A stretch of 64,000 nucleotides of DNA from Phycisphaerales bacterium (GTDB taxonomy: Bacteria > Planctomycetota > Phycisphaerae > Phycisphaerales > UBA1924). Position 1 is the first letter of the stretch; the number at the start of each line of letters is the position of its first letter. The stretch spans positions 124,001 through 188,000 of the forward strand of contig JADLFW010000004.1 of assembly GCA_020849615.1 (NCBI GenBank), given 5' to 3'. This document shows positions 43,506-53,045 of this stretch, piece by piece. Made by a program: the position numbers and the translations under genes. The notes below the pieces were generated by a model. That model saw only the letters and a program-made list of their open reading frames with translations, made no database searches and had not been told where the DNA came from.

Positions 43506-46205
43506 ATGCCCGAATCTCGGATGGTCATCAACTACGTCCCCGGCGAAGAGTGCCGGGTGGCGATCGTGGAGGACGGCAAGCTCGAGGAGTTCTACTCCGA
43601 ACGCTTCGACGCCGCCAGCCGCGTCGGCAACATCTACGTCGGCCGCGTCACCAACGTCGAGGCCGCCATCCAGGCCGCCTTCGTCGACTTCGGCGTCGAG
43701 GAGAACGGCTTCCTCCACGTCAGCGACCTCCACCCGCGCTACTTCCCCGGCGAGGATGTCGACGAGACCACCGAACGCGTCGGCCACAAGACCCCGCGCC
43801 GCGAGCGCCCGCCCATCCAGCACTGCCTCCGCCGCGGCCAGGAAGTCATCGTCCAGGTCCTCAAGGAAGGCGTCGGCACCAAGGGCCCGACCCTCACCAG
43901 CTACCTCTCCATCCCGGGCCGCTTCCTCGTGATGATGCCCCAGATGGACCACGTCGGCGTCAGCCGCAAGGTCGAGGATGAAGACCTCCGCCGCCGCATG
44001 CGCGAGATCCTCGACCAACTCGAGCTCCCCGAGGGCTTCGGCTTCATCCTCCGCACCGCCGGCATGGACCGCACCAAGCTCGAGCTCAAGCGCGACCTGG
44101 CCTACCTCCAGCGCCTCTGGAAGGACATGGAGCGCCGCCTCAACACCGGCAGCAAGCCCCGCCTCCTCTACTCCGAGTCCGATCTCCTCGTCCGCTGCCT
44201 CCGCGACCAGCTCAACAGCGACATCCAGGAAGTCGTCGTCGACAACGAGCTCGCCCTCCGCCGGGCCAGCCGCTTCATGAAGATCGTCGCCCCCCGCGGC
44301 CAGACCAAGCTCCTGCACTACCCGGGCCAGGCCCCCGTCTTCCACGCCTTCGGCATCGAGAAGCAGATCCTCAACATCCACTCCCGCGAGGTCCCCCTCC
44401 CCTCGGGGGGCCGCCTCGTCATCGACCAGACCGAGGCCCTCGTCGCCATCGATGTCAACAGCGGCAAGTCCCGCGATGCCCGCGACGCCGAGAACAACGC
44501 CTACCAGACCAACGTCGAGGCCGTCGATGAGATCTGCCGCCAACTCCGCCTCCGCGACATGGGCGGCATCATCGTCAACGACCTCATCGACATGCGGCAC
44601 GCCTCCCACCGCAAGGATGTCGAGCAGCGCTTCCGCGAGCGCCTCAAGCGCGACCGGGCCCGCTCCACCATCGCCCCCATCTCCCCCTTCGGCATCCTGG
44701 AGATGACCCGCCAGCGCATGCGCGGCAGCATGGAGTCCATCCACTTCATCGATTGCCCCACCTGCCGCGGCCGCGGCCTCGTCCAGCGCCCCGACTCGGT
44801 CGCCGCCGACGCCCTCCGCGAGCTCGCCGCCGTCCTCGACGCCGACCGCGTCGCCAAGGTCGAGCTCGTCGTCGCCCCGCGGGTCGCCAGCGAACTCCTC
44901 TCCACCAAGCGCCGCTCCCTCAACCGCATCGAACGCACCAGCGGCAAGCACGTCGATGTCCGCGTCAGCGAGACCCTCCCCGTCGACCGCGTCTCCTTCT
45001 ACGCCTACGACCCCGCCGGCGCCGACATCGACGTCGCCGCTCTCCCCCAGCCCCGCAAGCCCCGCGACCTCCGGGCCTGGGAAGACCCCGACGCCGGGCC
45101 GGACGACAAGACCTGGGCGATCGACCCCGAAGAGGAAAAAGCCCAGATCCTCGAACCCGAGCCCGAACCCCAGGAAACCGACGTCGTCGAGCCCCTCCCT
45201 CACCCCATCGAGGTCGACATCGATGATGCCGATGGCGAGCAGCCCGCCGCCCCCGGTGAAGCCGGCCGCCGCGGACGCCGCCGCCGCCGCCGCCGCGGAC
45301 GCGGCCGGGCCGGCGATGACCAGGCAACACTGGCCGGCCCGGCAGGTCGTCCAGGCCCGGCGCCCTCAGAAGCTTCCCGCGAGCCGCGTGAACCCCGGCA
45401 ACCGGCCCGGCGCCCCGCTCCGACCTCCGATGCCCCCCCGACCGAGGGCGAGGGACCCCAAGGCGCCGAAGCCCCGCCGGGCGCGCCCGGCGAAGAGGGT
45501 GCCCCACGCCGCAAGCGCCGCCGCCGCCGCCGGGGCCGCGGTCAGCGCCCCCTCGGGCCCGATGGCCAGCCCCTCCCCCCGGATGCGGTGACCGCCGATG
45601 GCCCGGCAGGGGCAGTGGATCAGCCCTTCTCCGACTCGGCCGGGCCGGAGTTCGATGCCCCTTCCTCCGAACCTCGGTCCGGCCTCGAACCCGCCGAGCC
45701 CGGCGATGATGAAGGCCCGGCCGATGGCGGCATGGATGACGATGGCCAGCCGATGGCGGAGGGTCAGCCCGGTGAAGGCGGTGAGGGCGGTGAGGGGGGT
45801 CGTCGCCGCCGCAGGCGGCGTCGCCGCCGCGGCCGGGGACGCGCCGGTGAAGGCGGCGAAGCGGCCGGGCCCGCGCCGGCGGGCGGGCCCCCGGCTGGCC
45901 ACACCGGTCAATCTGGTCACGGCGGACATGCCCCCCGCGGTGGACACCGGGGCGGCCCGGGCCCGCAGCGAGGTGAATCTGGCGGGGGTCGCCCCTCGGG
46001 ATATTCCAACCGGGTCCGCGGCCGGGGCGGCGCATCCTCCGACAACGGCGGCCAGTCCCGGCCCGCGAGCGCTCCCAACGGCGATTCCGGCGGCGGACCT
46101 TCCGGCGGCGCCGGCGGGCAGCAGCCCCCGCGTCCGCGCCTGCTCTACACCAGCCGGCGCAAGCTCTCCCCCAGCGAACTGAACAAGAGACCCAAGCCGG
46201 AGTGA
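43506..46205 (+). CDS. Ribonuclease E/G with disordered Arg-rich tail
   Basis: 899 residues. The S1-like domain starts near residue 35 (GNIYVGRVTNVEAAIQAAFV). The DNase I-like catalytic core has Asp316 (AIDVNSGK) and Asp359 (NDLIDMR), 43 apart as in E. coli RNase E, and the Zn-link CPTC at Cys417/420, 58 past the second Asp, again as in E. coli. After about residue 520 the protein is disordered: Pro/Glu/Ala-rich with several Arg clusters (GRRGRRRRRRRGRGRAG, RRKRRRRRRGRGQR), which could bind RNA or partner proteins. The role is mRNA decay and rRNA/tRNA processing. The tail is like RNase E, but I cannot choose rne over rng. Confidence 0.9.
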   Translation: MPESRMVINYVPGEECRVAIVEDGKLEEFYSERFDAASRVGNIYVGRVTNVEAAIQAAFVDFGVEENGFLHVSDLHPRYFPGEDVDETTERVGHKTPRRERPPIQHCLRRGQEVIVQVLKEGVGTKGPTLTSYLSIPGRFLVMMPQMDHVGVSRKVEDEDLRRRMREILDQLELPEGFGFILRTAGMDRTKLELKRDLAYLQRLWKDMERRLNTGSKPRLLYSESDLLVRCLRDQLNSDIQEVVVDNELALRRASRFMKIVAPRGQTKLLHYPGQAPVFHAFGIEKQILNIHSREVPLPSGGRLVIDQTEALVAIDVNSGKSRDARDAENNAYQTNVEAVDEICRQLRLRDMGGIIVNDLIDMRHASHRKDVEQRFRERLKRDRARSTIAPISPFGILEMTRQRMRGSMESIHFIDCPTCRGRGLVQRPDSVAADALRELAAVLDADRVAKVELVVAPRVASELLSTKRRSLNRIERTSGKHVDVRVSETLPVDRVSFYAYDPAGADIDVAALPQPRKPRDLRAWEDPDAGPDDKTWAIDPEEEKAQILEPEPEPQETDVVEPLPHPIEVDIDDADGEQPAAPGEAGRRGRRRRRRRGRGRAGDDQATLAGPAGRPGPAPSEASREPREPRQPARRPAPTSDAPPTEGEGPQGAEAPPGAPGEEGAPRRKRRRRRRGRGQRPLGPDGQPLPPDAVTADGPAGAVDQPFSDSAGPEFDAPSSEPRSGLEPAEPGDDEGPADGGMDDDGQPMAEGQPGEGGEGGEGGRRRRRRRRRRGRGRAGEGGEAAGPAPAGGPPAGHTGQSGHGGHAPRGGHRGGPGPQRGESGGGRPSGYSNRVRGRGGASSDNGGQSRPASAPNGDSGGGPSGGAGGQQPPRPRLLYTSRRKLSPSELNKRPKPE

Positions 46206-46208
46206 GGC

Positions 46209-47492
46209 ATGGCCGAGCGGCGGCTGATCCTGCTGGGGTCGACAGGTTCGATCGGCACGCAGACCCTCGCGGTCATCGCGCACCTCAACGCGCTCCACGA
46301 GCGCGGGGAATCGCCGGTGCGCTACCGCATCGTCGGGCTCGCCGCGGGCCGCAGCGCCCCCACGCTCTTCGAGCAGGCCCGCGCCCTGGGCATCAACGAC
46401 CTCGCCCTCGCCGACGGGCGCGATGACAACCACGGCTTCAACCTCCGGGCCGGGCCCGACGCCGCCGAACGCCTCATCCGCGAGGTCGAGTGCGACCTGG
46501 TTCTGGCCGCGATGGTCGGCGCGGCCGGGCTGCCCGCCACGCTCGCCGCGGTCGAGCTGGGCCGGGATGTCGCCCTCGCCAACAAGGAGACGCTCGTCGC
46601 AGCCGGCGCCCTGGTCGTCCCCGCCGCGATGAAGTCCGGCAGCCGACTCCTGCCCGTCGACAGCGAGCACGCCGCCGTCTGGCAGTGCATCTGGGGACAG
46701 TCCGACCTGAAGCCGGGCCTCGCGCCCCCGATCTCCCTGAGCCGCGACATCCGCCGCGTCGTGCTCACCGCCTCCGGCGGCGCGCTCCGCGATCTCCCCC
46801 CCGGCCGCGCCTACGCCGCCACGCCCGCCGAGGCCCTCCGCCACCCCACCTGGACCATGGGCCCGAAGGTCACGATCGACTCGGCCTCGCTCATGAACAA
46901 GGCGCTGGAGGTCATCGAGGCCCACTGGCTCTTCGGGCTCGACGCCGACCGCATCTCCGCGATCATCCATCCCCAGTCGATCGTGCACGCCCTGGTCGAG
47001 TACGCCGATGGCTCCGTGATGGCCCAGCTCGCGCCGCCGGACATGCGCACGCCCATCCAGCTCGCGCTCTCCTGGCCCGGCCGACCCGCGGGCGCAGCGC
47101 CGGGCCTCGACTGGGCCTCCCTCTCACGCCTGGATTTCCGCACCGTCGATCCCGACCGCTACCCGGCGCTGGGCCTGGCCCGCCGGGCCATCACCGCCGG
47201 CGGCACCGCGGGCGCGGTGCTCAACGCCGCCAACGAGGCCGCCGTCGCCGCCTTCCTCGCCCAGTCGGAACGCGAGCCGGGCCCGCGACCGATCCCGTTC
47301 GGCCGCATCGCCGAGCTCGTCGCCGATGCCATGGATGCGATCCCCATCGCGCCGCTCCGCTCGCTGGCCGATGTGCTCGCCGCCGACGCCCGGGCCCGCG
47401 CGTTCATCCGCGAAGAACTGGCCCGCGATGGGCACGAGATTCCGCCGCCCATCCCGCCCCGCCATCATCCATCCCGGGCCGCGCAGCCATGA
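46209..47492 (+). CDS. dxr: 1-deoxy-D-xylulose 5-phosphate reductoisomerase
   Basis: 427 residues, starting 3 bp after the RNase stop. NADPH-binding LGSTGSIGTQTLAVI, ANKETLVAAG, the metal/substrate site LPVDSEHAAVWQ, DSASLMNKALEVIE and IHPQSIVHALVEYADGSVMA are standard. It makes 2-C-methylerythritol 4-phosphate, the second step of the MEP isoprenoid pathway. The last 25 residues are Pro/His-rich. The next gene overlaps its stop by 4 bp. Confidence 0.96.
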   Translation: MAERRLILLGSTGSIGTQTLAVIAHLNALHERGESPVRYRIVGLAAGRSAPTLFEQARALGINDLALADGRDDNHGFNLRAGPDAAERLIREVECDLVLAAMVGAAGLPATLAAVELGRDVALANKETLVAAGALVVPAAMKSGSRLLPVDSEHAAVWQCIWGQSDLKPGLAPPISLSRDIRRVVLTASGGALRDLPPGRAYAATPAEALRHPTWTMGPKVTIDSASLMNKALEVIEAHWLFGLDADRISAIIHPQSIVHALVEYADGSVMAQLAPPDMRTPIQLALSWPGRPAGAAPGLDWASLSRLDFRTVDPDRYPALGLARRAITAGGTAGAVLNAANEAAVAAFLAQSEREPGPRPIPFGRIAELVADAMDAIPIAPLRSLADVLAADARARAFIREELARDGHEIPPPIPPRHHPSRAAQP

Positions 47493-49273
47493 CAGCCATG
47501 ACCGGGCCCGGCGATCCGATCCAGGCCGCCCAGGTCCACGCCGCGGCGGGCCGGCCCGACCAGGCCCGCAAGATTCTCGAATCCGCGCTGGCCCGCGCCC
47601 CGCGCGACGCCCGCCTTCACCGCAACCTCGGCCTCATCCTCGCGCAGCTCAAGGACACCGCCCGGGGCGTCTACCACACCCAGCGGGCCGCCGAACTCGA
47701 GCCGCTCAACCCCGACAACTTCACGGCGCTCGGTGAGGCGCTCATGCTCGCGGCCCGGCACGCCGATGCGGCCCGGGCCTGCACGCAGGCGATCGCGCTC
47801 GATCCCCGCCGCCCGGCCGCCTACGACGGGCTGGCCCAGTCGCGGCTGTTCATCGACGATGCCGATGGTGCCATCGCCGCGATGGCGCAGGCTGTCGCCG
47901 CCATTCCCGGCGAGGTCGCCCTGTGGCGCAGCTACGGCGGCCTGCTGCTGCGTCTCTGCCGCCACGAGGAAGCCATCGCGGTTCTCCGCCGCGGCATCTC
48001 GATCAACCCGGCCCGTCCCGAGATCGATGACCAGCTCTGCCACACGCTGAACTACGCGCCGGGTGAGGGCGCCGCCGAAATCGCGGCCGCCCACCGCCGC
48101 TTCGGCGAGGTCGTCGCCGCCCACATCCGCGAGTCGCCGACCGCATGGCCCGACCCGGGCGGGCCGGGTCGCCCGCTGCGCATCGGCTACCTCTCCCCCG
48201 ATTTCCGCAGCCATTCCTGCGCTCACTTCATCGAGCCCATCCTCCGCCACCACGACCGCTCCCGCGTCGAGCCCGTCTGCTACTTCACGGGCGACAAGAC
48301 CGATGAAGTCACAGCCCGGCTCAAGCCGCTGGCCGAGTGGCGCGATGTCTCCGCGGTCCCGGTCCGGGCCCTCGCCGAGACCATCCGCCGCGACCGCATC
48401 GACATCCTCTTCGAACTGTCGGGCCACACCGCGGGCCACAGCCTGCTGGGCCTGGCCCGTCGCGCAGCGCCCATCCAGGCGACCTACCTCGGCTACCCCA
48501 ACACGACGGGCCTGGCCACGATCGACCTCCGCTTCGTCGATGCCCTCACCGACCCCGCGCCCGAGGCCGATGCCCTCGCCACCGAGACGCTCACCCGCCT
48601 TCCCGGCTGCTTCCTCTGCTATCAACCCCCCTATCCGCTCCAGGGCGAGACCCTGCCCGAACCCGCCCGCCCGCGCACGCCCGGGGCGCCGATCACCTTC
48701 GGCTCCTTCAACATGGTGCAGAAGCTCAACGGGCCGCTGATCGACCTGTGGTCGGGCGCGCTCGATGCCGTTCCTGGCTCGCGCCTGCTGCTGAAGTGCG
48801 ACACGCGCCTGAAGGCCGTGCGCGAGCGCGTGCTGGGCTGGTTCGCGGCGCGGAAGATCGAGCCGGCCCGGATCGAGCTGGCCCCCATGACCAAGGGCTT
48901 CGCCGATCACCTGGCGCTCTACCACGACGTCGATGTCGCCCTCGACACATTCCCTTACAACGGCACCACCACCACCTGCGAGGCGCTGTGGATGGGTGTT
49001 CCGGTCGTCTCGCTCGCCGGGAATGTCCACGCCTCGCGCGTCGGGCTCAGCCTGCTCACCGCCGCCGGGCTGCCGGAGCTCTCCGCGCGGTCTCCGCAGG
49101 AGTTCATCCGCACGGCCGCCGACCTGGCTCGCAGCACGGCGCGGCTCGATGAGCTGCGGACGGGCCTCCGGGCCCGGCTGCTGGCGTCGCCGTTGTGCGA
49201 TGGGCCCGGCTTCGTGCGCGGGCTGGAAGCCGCCTGCATAGCCGCGTGGCGGGCGCGCACGGCTCGGCGCTAA
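47489..49273 (+). CDS. TPR protein with O-GlcNAc-transferase-like GT41 domain
   Basis: 594 residues from ATG 47489, overlapping the dxr stop (ATGA). Residues about 10-200 are TPR repeats (LHRNLGLILAQLKDTARGVY, NPDNFTALGEALMLAARHAD). Residues about 220-590 match GT41 (SPINDLY/OGT type): IGYLSPDFRSHSCAHFIEPI, ATYLGYPNTTGLATIDLRFV, ITFGSFNMVQKLNGPLIDLW and DTFPYNGTTTTCEALWMGVP, the UDP-sugar site. The family modifies Ser/Thr of proteins; bacterial targets are mostly unknown. The frame is open upstream to 46490 only as a shadow of dxr. Confidence 0.88.
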   Translation: MTAMTGPGDPIQAAQVHAAAGRPDQARKILESALARAPRDARLHRNLGLILAQLKDTARGVYHTQRAAELEPLNPDNFTALGEALMLAARHADAARACTQAIALDPRRPAAYDGLAQSRLFIDDADGAIAAMAQAVAAIPGEVALWRSYGGLLLRLCRHEEAIAVLRRGISINPARPEIDDQLCHTLNYAPGEGAAEIAAAHRRFGEVVAAHIRESPTAWPDPGGPGRPLRIGYLSPDFRSHSCAHFIEPILRHHDRSRVEPVCYFTGDKTDEVTARLKPLAEWRDVSAVPVRALAETIRRDRIDILFELSGHTAGHSLLGLARRAAPIQATYLGYPNTTGLATIDLRFVDALTDPAPEADALATETLTRLPGCFLCYQPPYPLQGETLPEPARPRTPGAPITFGSFNMVQKLNGPLIDLWSGALDAVPGSRLLLKCDTRLKAVRERVLGWFAARKIEPARIELAPMTKGFADHLALYHDVDVALDTFPYNGTTTTCEALWMGVPVVSLAGNVHASRVGLSLLTAAGLPELSARSPQEFIRTAADLARSTARLDELRTGLRARLLASPLCDGPGFVRGLEAACIAAWRARTARR

Positions 49274-49306
49274 AAAAAAGACCCCCGCTTTCGCGGAGGC
49301 CTTTGT
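49273..49306. terminator. Terminator between convergent genes
   Basis: An A-run (49272-49279) precedes GACCCCCGC, a TTTC loop and GCGGAGGCC, then TTTGTT. The stem has two mismatches. It should work in both directions, ending the GT41 gene and the minus-strand gene at 49349. Confidence 0.65.
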
Positions 49307-49348
49307 TCTGACACCACTGCGGGAACAAGAGCGCAGCGGTCGTTCGGG

Positions 49349-50407
49349 TCACTTGGGTTCATCGGGCTTGGGCACATCCACTTCGTCGATCGGCGGCGGC
49401 GGCTTGCGCCCCGCGGGGCGCTTGCCCTGCTCGTTCTTCTGGCGCTCCTTGAGGCGCTTCAGGGCTTCCTCGCGCTGCTCGGGCGGCAGGTTCTTCAGCC
49501 GCTCGCGGGCCTTCTCGGGGATGCGCGGGTCATCGATGTTCACGGGCTTGTCCGCCCCGCCGGCCTCGGCCTTCTTCTTCTTGTTCTGATCGACCGCCTT
49601 GGCGGACATGTCCTCGCGGACCTTGACCAGCTCCGCCTCGACCAGCTTGCGCTGCGGCTCGGAGAGCACACCCCACATCTTGGCCCGGGCCTGCTCGAGC
49701 TTGGGAGCCTGCGCAAAGAGCTCCTTCAGCTGGGCCCGCGCCTCCTGTACCTGGCTCTCGCTGGGCCTCTCGCCCTTGGGCCCGTCCATCATGTCGGGGC
49801 CCATCATTTCATCCGAGCCGCCCGGCGGAGGCGGCGGCGGACGATCGGCGCCATCGGGACCACCCGGGCCACCCGGGCGACGCTTGCCAGGTCCATCCGG
49901 CCCCGGCTCACCCTTCCCGGGCCGCTGGCCCGGCGCCTTCTTCACCTGGTTCGCCGCGCCGCGGCCTTCAGCGCCCAGCCCCGCCGCGAGCAGCTCGCGG
50001 ATGCGGGCCCGGTCTTCGGGGGGAAGCTTGGCGGCCAGCTCGCGGGCCTCCTCGCGGTGGGCCTTGGCGAACTCGCGCTGCTGCGTGCGGAACTCCTGTT
50101 CGATCGTCTTCAGCTTCGCGGCCTGTTCATCGCTCAGCCGCGTCTCGGCCGGAGCGCCCTCGGCGTTGAGCGTCATCACCGCCTTCATGAACACGGGCTG
50201 GGGGATGGGCCGCTGCGCATCCTTCCCCTTCGGCCGCCCGCCCGTGAACGTGGATCGCTCGCCGGGCGGTGAGTTGTCCTTCACCTTCGGCCCGCGCAGC
50301 ACCGGATCGGCCCCGGACTCCTGCGCCACCGCCATCCCCGCCATGTTCACAAGCAGGAACGCCGACAGTCCCACCTTGGCCAACCCCCGCAAGTTCGAAC
50401 GCAACAT
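49349..50407 (-). CDS. Secreted low-complexity protein, Spy/CpxP-like
   Basis: 352 residues from ATG 50407, chosen since AGGAGG lies 6 nt upstream; ATG 50413 directly abuts it. Signal peptide MLRSNLRGLAKVGLSAF with cleavage near MAVAQ. The mature protein has helical LTxxQ-like blocks (LSDEQAAKLKTIEQEFRTQQ, LSEPQRKLVEAELVKVR, LPPEQREEALKRLKERQKN) separated by Pro/Gly/Lys-rich linkers. This resembles Spy/CpxP periplasmic chaperone-like proteins, but the linkers are unusual. Role unknown; periplasmic. Confidence 0.65.
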   Translation of the reverse strand: MLRSNLRGLAKVGLSAFLLVNMAGMAVAQESGADPVLRGPKVKDNSPPGERSTFTGGRPKGKDAQRPIPQPVFMKAVMTLNAEGAPAETRLSDEQAAKLKTIEQEFRTQQREFAKAHREEARELAAKLPPEDRARIRELLAAGLGAEGRGAANQVKKAPGQRPGKGEPGPDGPGKRRPGGPGGPDGADRPPPPPPGGSDEMMGPDMMDGPKGERPSESQVQEARAQLKELFAQAPKLEQARAKMWGVLSEPQRKLVEAELVKVREDMSAKAVDQNKKKKAEAGGADKPVNIDDPRIPEKARERLKNLPPEQREEALKRLKERQKNEQGKRPAGRKPPPPIDEVDVPKPDEPK

Positions 50408-50616
50408 GCTCATCCTCCTGATCAAGATTCCGACGGTCAGCCTAACGCTCCGGGCCATTTCCCATTGCCGGGCCCGGCCCCGATGCCGCCGCCGGGCCGA
50501 AGCCACTTCAGGCCTCCGGGCCGGGAACCGCAGCTTTTCGCTCCGGACCTGGCCTTCCGCCTAGCATCGGCGGGAACCTGCTCCGGCGTCACTCCCCGCC
50601 ACGGCGACCCATCCCT

Positions 50617-51831
50617 ATGACACTGACCAAAGACCAAATCCGTGAAACCCTGCGGGCCGTAACCCCCCCCGGCGATGCCGCCGACCTCGTCACGACGGGC
50701 CGCCTGCTCTGGGTCGCCACCTGCGAAGCGTTCACAAGCCTGAAGCTCGCGGCCGGGCCCGGGCCCGTGGCGCGCATGGAGCAGGCCGCCCACGCCGCCC
50801 ACACCGCGCTGGCCGCACGCTTTGCCCAGTCGGGCACACCGCTGCAGTCCCTCATCGTCGAGTTCATCGATGAGCAGGGCACGAGCGTGCACACCACCCG
50901 CTTCGGCTCCCCCACACCCCCCAACGCCGCCGCCCCCGCTCCGCCCGCGCAGGCGCCTTCGGCCGAGGGCCACCGCCCCATCGGTGGACTGGCGCCGGCC
51001 GCCCCGGCCGCCGGGCCGCTGCCGGGCGTGCGCCACATCATCGCCGTCGGCGCCGGCAAGGGCGGCGTCGGCAAATCATCGATCGCCGTCAACCTCGCCG
51101 TCGGCCTCGCCCGCCGCGGACACGCCGTCGGCCTCCTCGATGGCGACATCTACGGGCCATCCATCCCCACGATGCTGGGCCTCGGCGCACTCGAACAATC
51201 CGTGCACCAGGGCCGCCTTCAGCCGTTCCTGGTTCACGGCGTCAAGGCCATCACCATCGGCAAGCTCGTCGATCCGGAGAAGCCGCTCATCTGGCGCGGG
51301 CCGATGGCCCACGGCGCCTTCAAGCAGCTCACCGAGCAGACGGCCTGGGGCGAGCTCGACTACCTCATCATCGACCTCCCGCCCGGCACGGGCGACATCT
51401 CGCTGACGATGGCCCAGACGCTCCGCCTCGCGGGCGCGGTGGTGGTCTGCACGCCGCAGAAGGTCGCGCAGGATGACGCCGTCCGCGCTGCGCGGATGTT
51501 CCAGCAGCTCAACGTCGAGGTGCTGGGTGTGGTCGAGAACATGTCGTACTTCATCGGTGATGACGGCAAGACGTACGACATCTTCGGCCGCGGCGGCGCC
51601 GAACAGATGGCCCAGCGCCTCGGGGTGCCCTTCCTCGGCGCTGTCCCCATCACCATGTCGCTGCGGCAGAACTCCGATACCGGCGACCCCACGGCCAACT
51701 TCACGGGCCAGGCCCCGGCCGAGCAGCGCCTCGCCAAGTCGCTCGATCAGCTCATCACCAACTTCGAGGGCCAGGTCGCCCTGGCCGACATGCGCCAGGG
51801 CCGGGCCCGGCCGACGCTGACGATCAGCTAG
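50617..51831 (+). CDS. mrp: Mrp/NBP35-type P-loop ATPase
   Basis: 404 residues. The N-terminal 100 or so residues look like a DUF59/MIP18-type domain, then an Ala/Pro linker. The ATPase has the deviant Walker A GAGKGGVGKSSIAVNL, LLDGDIYGPSIPTMLGL, WRGPMAHGAFKQL, DYLIIDLPPGTGDISLTMAQ and ENMSYF. This family carries Fe-S clusters. The CxxC seen in most members just after ENMSYF is absent here: the sequence reads IGDDGKTYDIFG. TAGCAT at 50562-50567 may be its -10. Confidence 0.9.
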   Translation: MTLTKDQIRETLRAVTPPGDAADLVTTGRLLWVATCEAFTSLKLAAGPGPVARMEQAAHAAHTALAARFAQSGTPLQSLIVEFIDEQGTSVHTTRFGSPTPPNAAAPAPPAQAPSAEGHRPIGGLAPAAPAAGPLPGVRHIIAVGAGKGGVGKSSIAVNLAVGLARRGHAVGLLDGDIYGPSIPTMLGLGALEQSVHQGRLQPFLVHGVKAITIGKLVDPEKPLIWRGPMAHGAFKQLTEQTAWGELDYLIIDLPPGTGDISLTMAQTLRLAGAVVVCTPQKVAQDDAVRAARMFQQLNVEVLGVVENMSYFIGDDGKTYDIFGRGGAEQMAQRLGVPFLGAVPITMSLRQNSDTGDPTANFTGQAPAEQRLAKSLDQLITNFEGQVALADMRQGRARPTLTIS

Positions 51832-51908
51832 ACTGGCGGTGCGCGGTCGCATTTCGACCACGACCCCTCTCCAGCAGCCCGCCGAGGCCCCTGGCCGGAA
51901 CTCCTGGC

Positions 51909-52988
51909 GTGATCAAGTACCTCGGCTCCAAGCGCACCCTTCTCCCCGCCATCCTCCGGGCTGTGCGCGCGGTGGCGCCCCCCGATGCCCCGAACCCGTC
52001 GGTCCTCGATCTCTTCTCCGGCACCTCCCGCGTCGGTCATGCCCTCAAACGCGCGGGCCACCGGGTCATCGCCAACGACCACAACGCCTACGCCTACACC
52101 CTGGCCCGGTGCTACGTGCAGGCCGACCGCGAAGACATCCTCCCCGACGCCGAATCACTGATCGCGGAGTTCAACCGACTGCCGGGCCGGCCCGGCTACT
52201 TCACCGACACGTTCTGCGCCCGTTCCCGCTTCTTCCACCCCCGCAACGGCGAGCGCATCGACGCCATCCGCGACCGCATCGAAGCCCTCGACCTCCCGCC
52301 CGACCTCCGCGCGGTCATGCTCATCTCGCTCATGGAGGCCGCCGACCGCGTGGACTCCACCACCGGCGTGCAGATGGCGTACCTGAAGTCCTGGGCCCCC
52401 CGCGCCATGGGCGACCTCGAGCTGCGCCTTCCGGATGTCCTGCCCCGCGCCGCCGGCGGCAAGGGCGAGGCCCATGACCTCGACGCGCTCGATGCCGCGG
52501 CGCGACTCGAGGCCGATGTCGCCTACATCGACCCGCCCTACAACCAGCACTCCTACCTCGGCAACTACCACATCTGGGAGACGCTGGTGCGCTGGGATGC
52601 CCCCCCCGTCTACGGCGTCGCCTGCAAACGCGAGGATTGCCGGGCCCGGACCAGCCCGTTCAACTCCCGCCGGGCGTGCGCGGAAGCCCTGTCGCGGCTC
52701 TTCGAGATCACCCGCGCCCGGGCCCTGGTCGTCTCCATCAACGATGAGGGCTTCCTCTCGCGCGAGCAGGTCGAGGCCATGCTGGCCCGGCGCGGCCGCA
52801 TCACCACGCTGGCCCACGACTACAAGCGCTACGTCGGGGCCCAGATCGGCATCTACAACCCCCAGGGCCGCAAGGTGGGGCGCGTGGGCCGCCTCCGCAA
52901 CACCGAGTTTCTCTGCCTCGTGACCCCGCACAATGCGCCCGACCCCGCCGCCGTGCTGGGCCAATCTCCCGCGCTCGAAACGCGTTGA
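51909..52988 (+). CDS. Orphan D12-class adenine-specific DNA methyltransferase
   Basis: 359 residues from GTG 51909. It starts MIKYLGSKRTLLPAIL, has the SAM-binding motif LDLFSGTSRVG and the catalytic DPPYNQHSYLGNYH, in the alpha (Dam/M.FokI) order. The function is N6-adenine methylation. No restriction enzyme or specificity subunit is next to it, so it is probably an orphan regulatory or epigenetic methylase. TAGACT (51829-51834), a possible -10, overlaps the mrp stop and leaves a leader of about 70 nt. Target site not readable. Confidence 0.82.
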   Translation: MIKYLGSKRTLLPAILRAVRAVAPPDAPNPSVLDLFSGTSRVGHALKRAGHRVIANDHNAYAYTLARCYVQADREDILPDAESLIAEFNRLPGRPGYFTDTFCARSRFFHPRNGERIDAIRDRIEALDLPPDLRAVMLISLMEAADRVDSTTGVQMAYLKSWAPRAMGDLELRLPDVLPRAAGGKGEAHDLDALDAAARLEADVAYIDPPYNQHSYLGNYHIWETLVRWDAPPVYGVACKREDCRARTSPFNSRRACAEALSRLFEITRARALVVSINDEGFLSREQVEAMLARRGRITTLAHDYKRYVGAQIGIYNPQGRKVGRVGRLRNTEFLCLVTPHNAPDPAAVLGQSPALETR

Positions 52989-53045
52989 AACGACCCGCCC
53001 GGTCATCTGTACAATCGGGAGCACCTTCGCAGGGAGATCCGCACC

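Noticed and set aside
46490..47488. 333-codon N-terminal extension of the GT41 gene
   Set aside because: It is a shadow of dxr in another frame; the TPR protein begins at ATG 47489.
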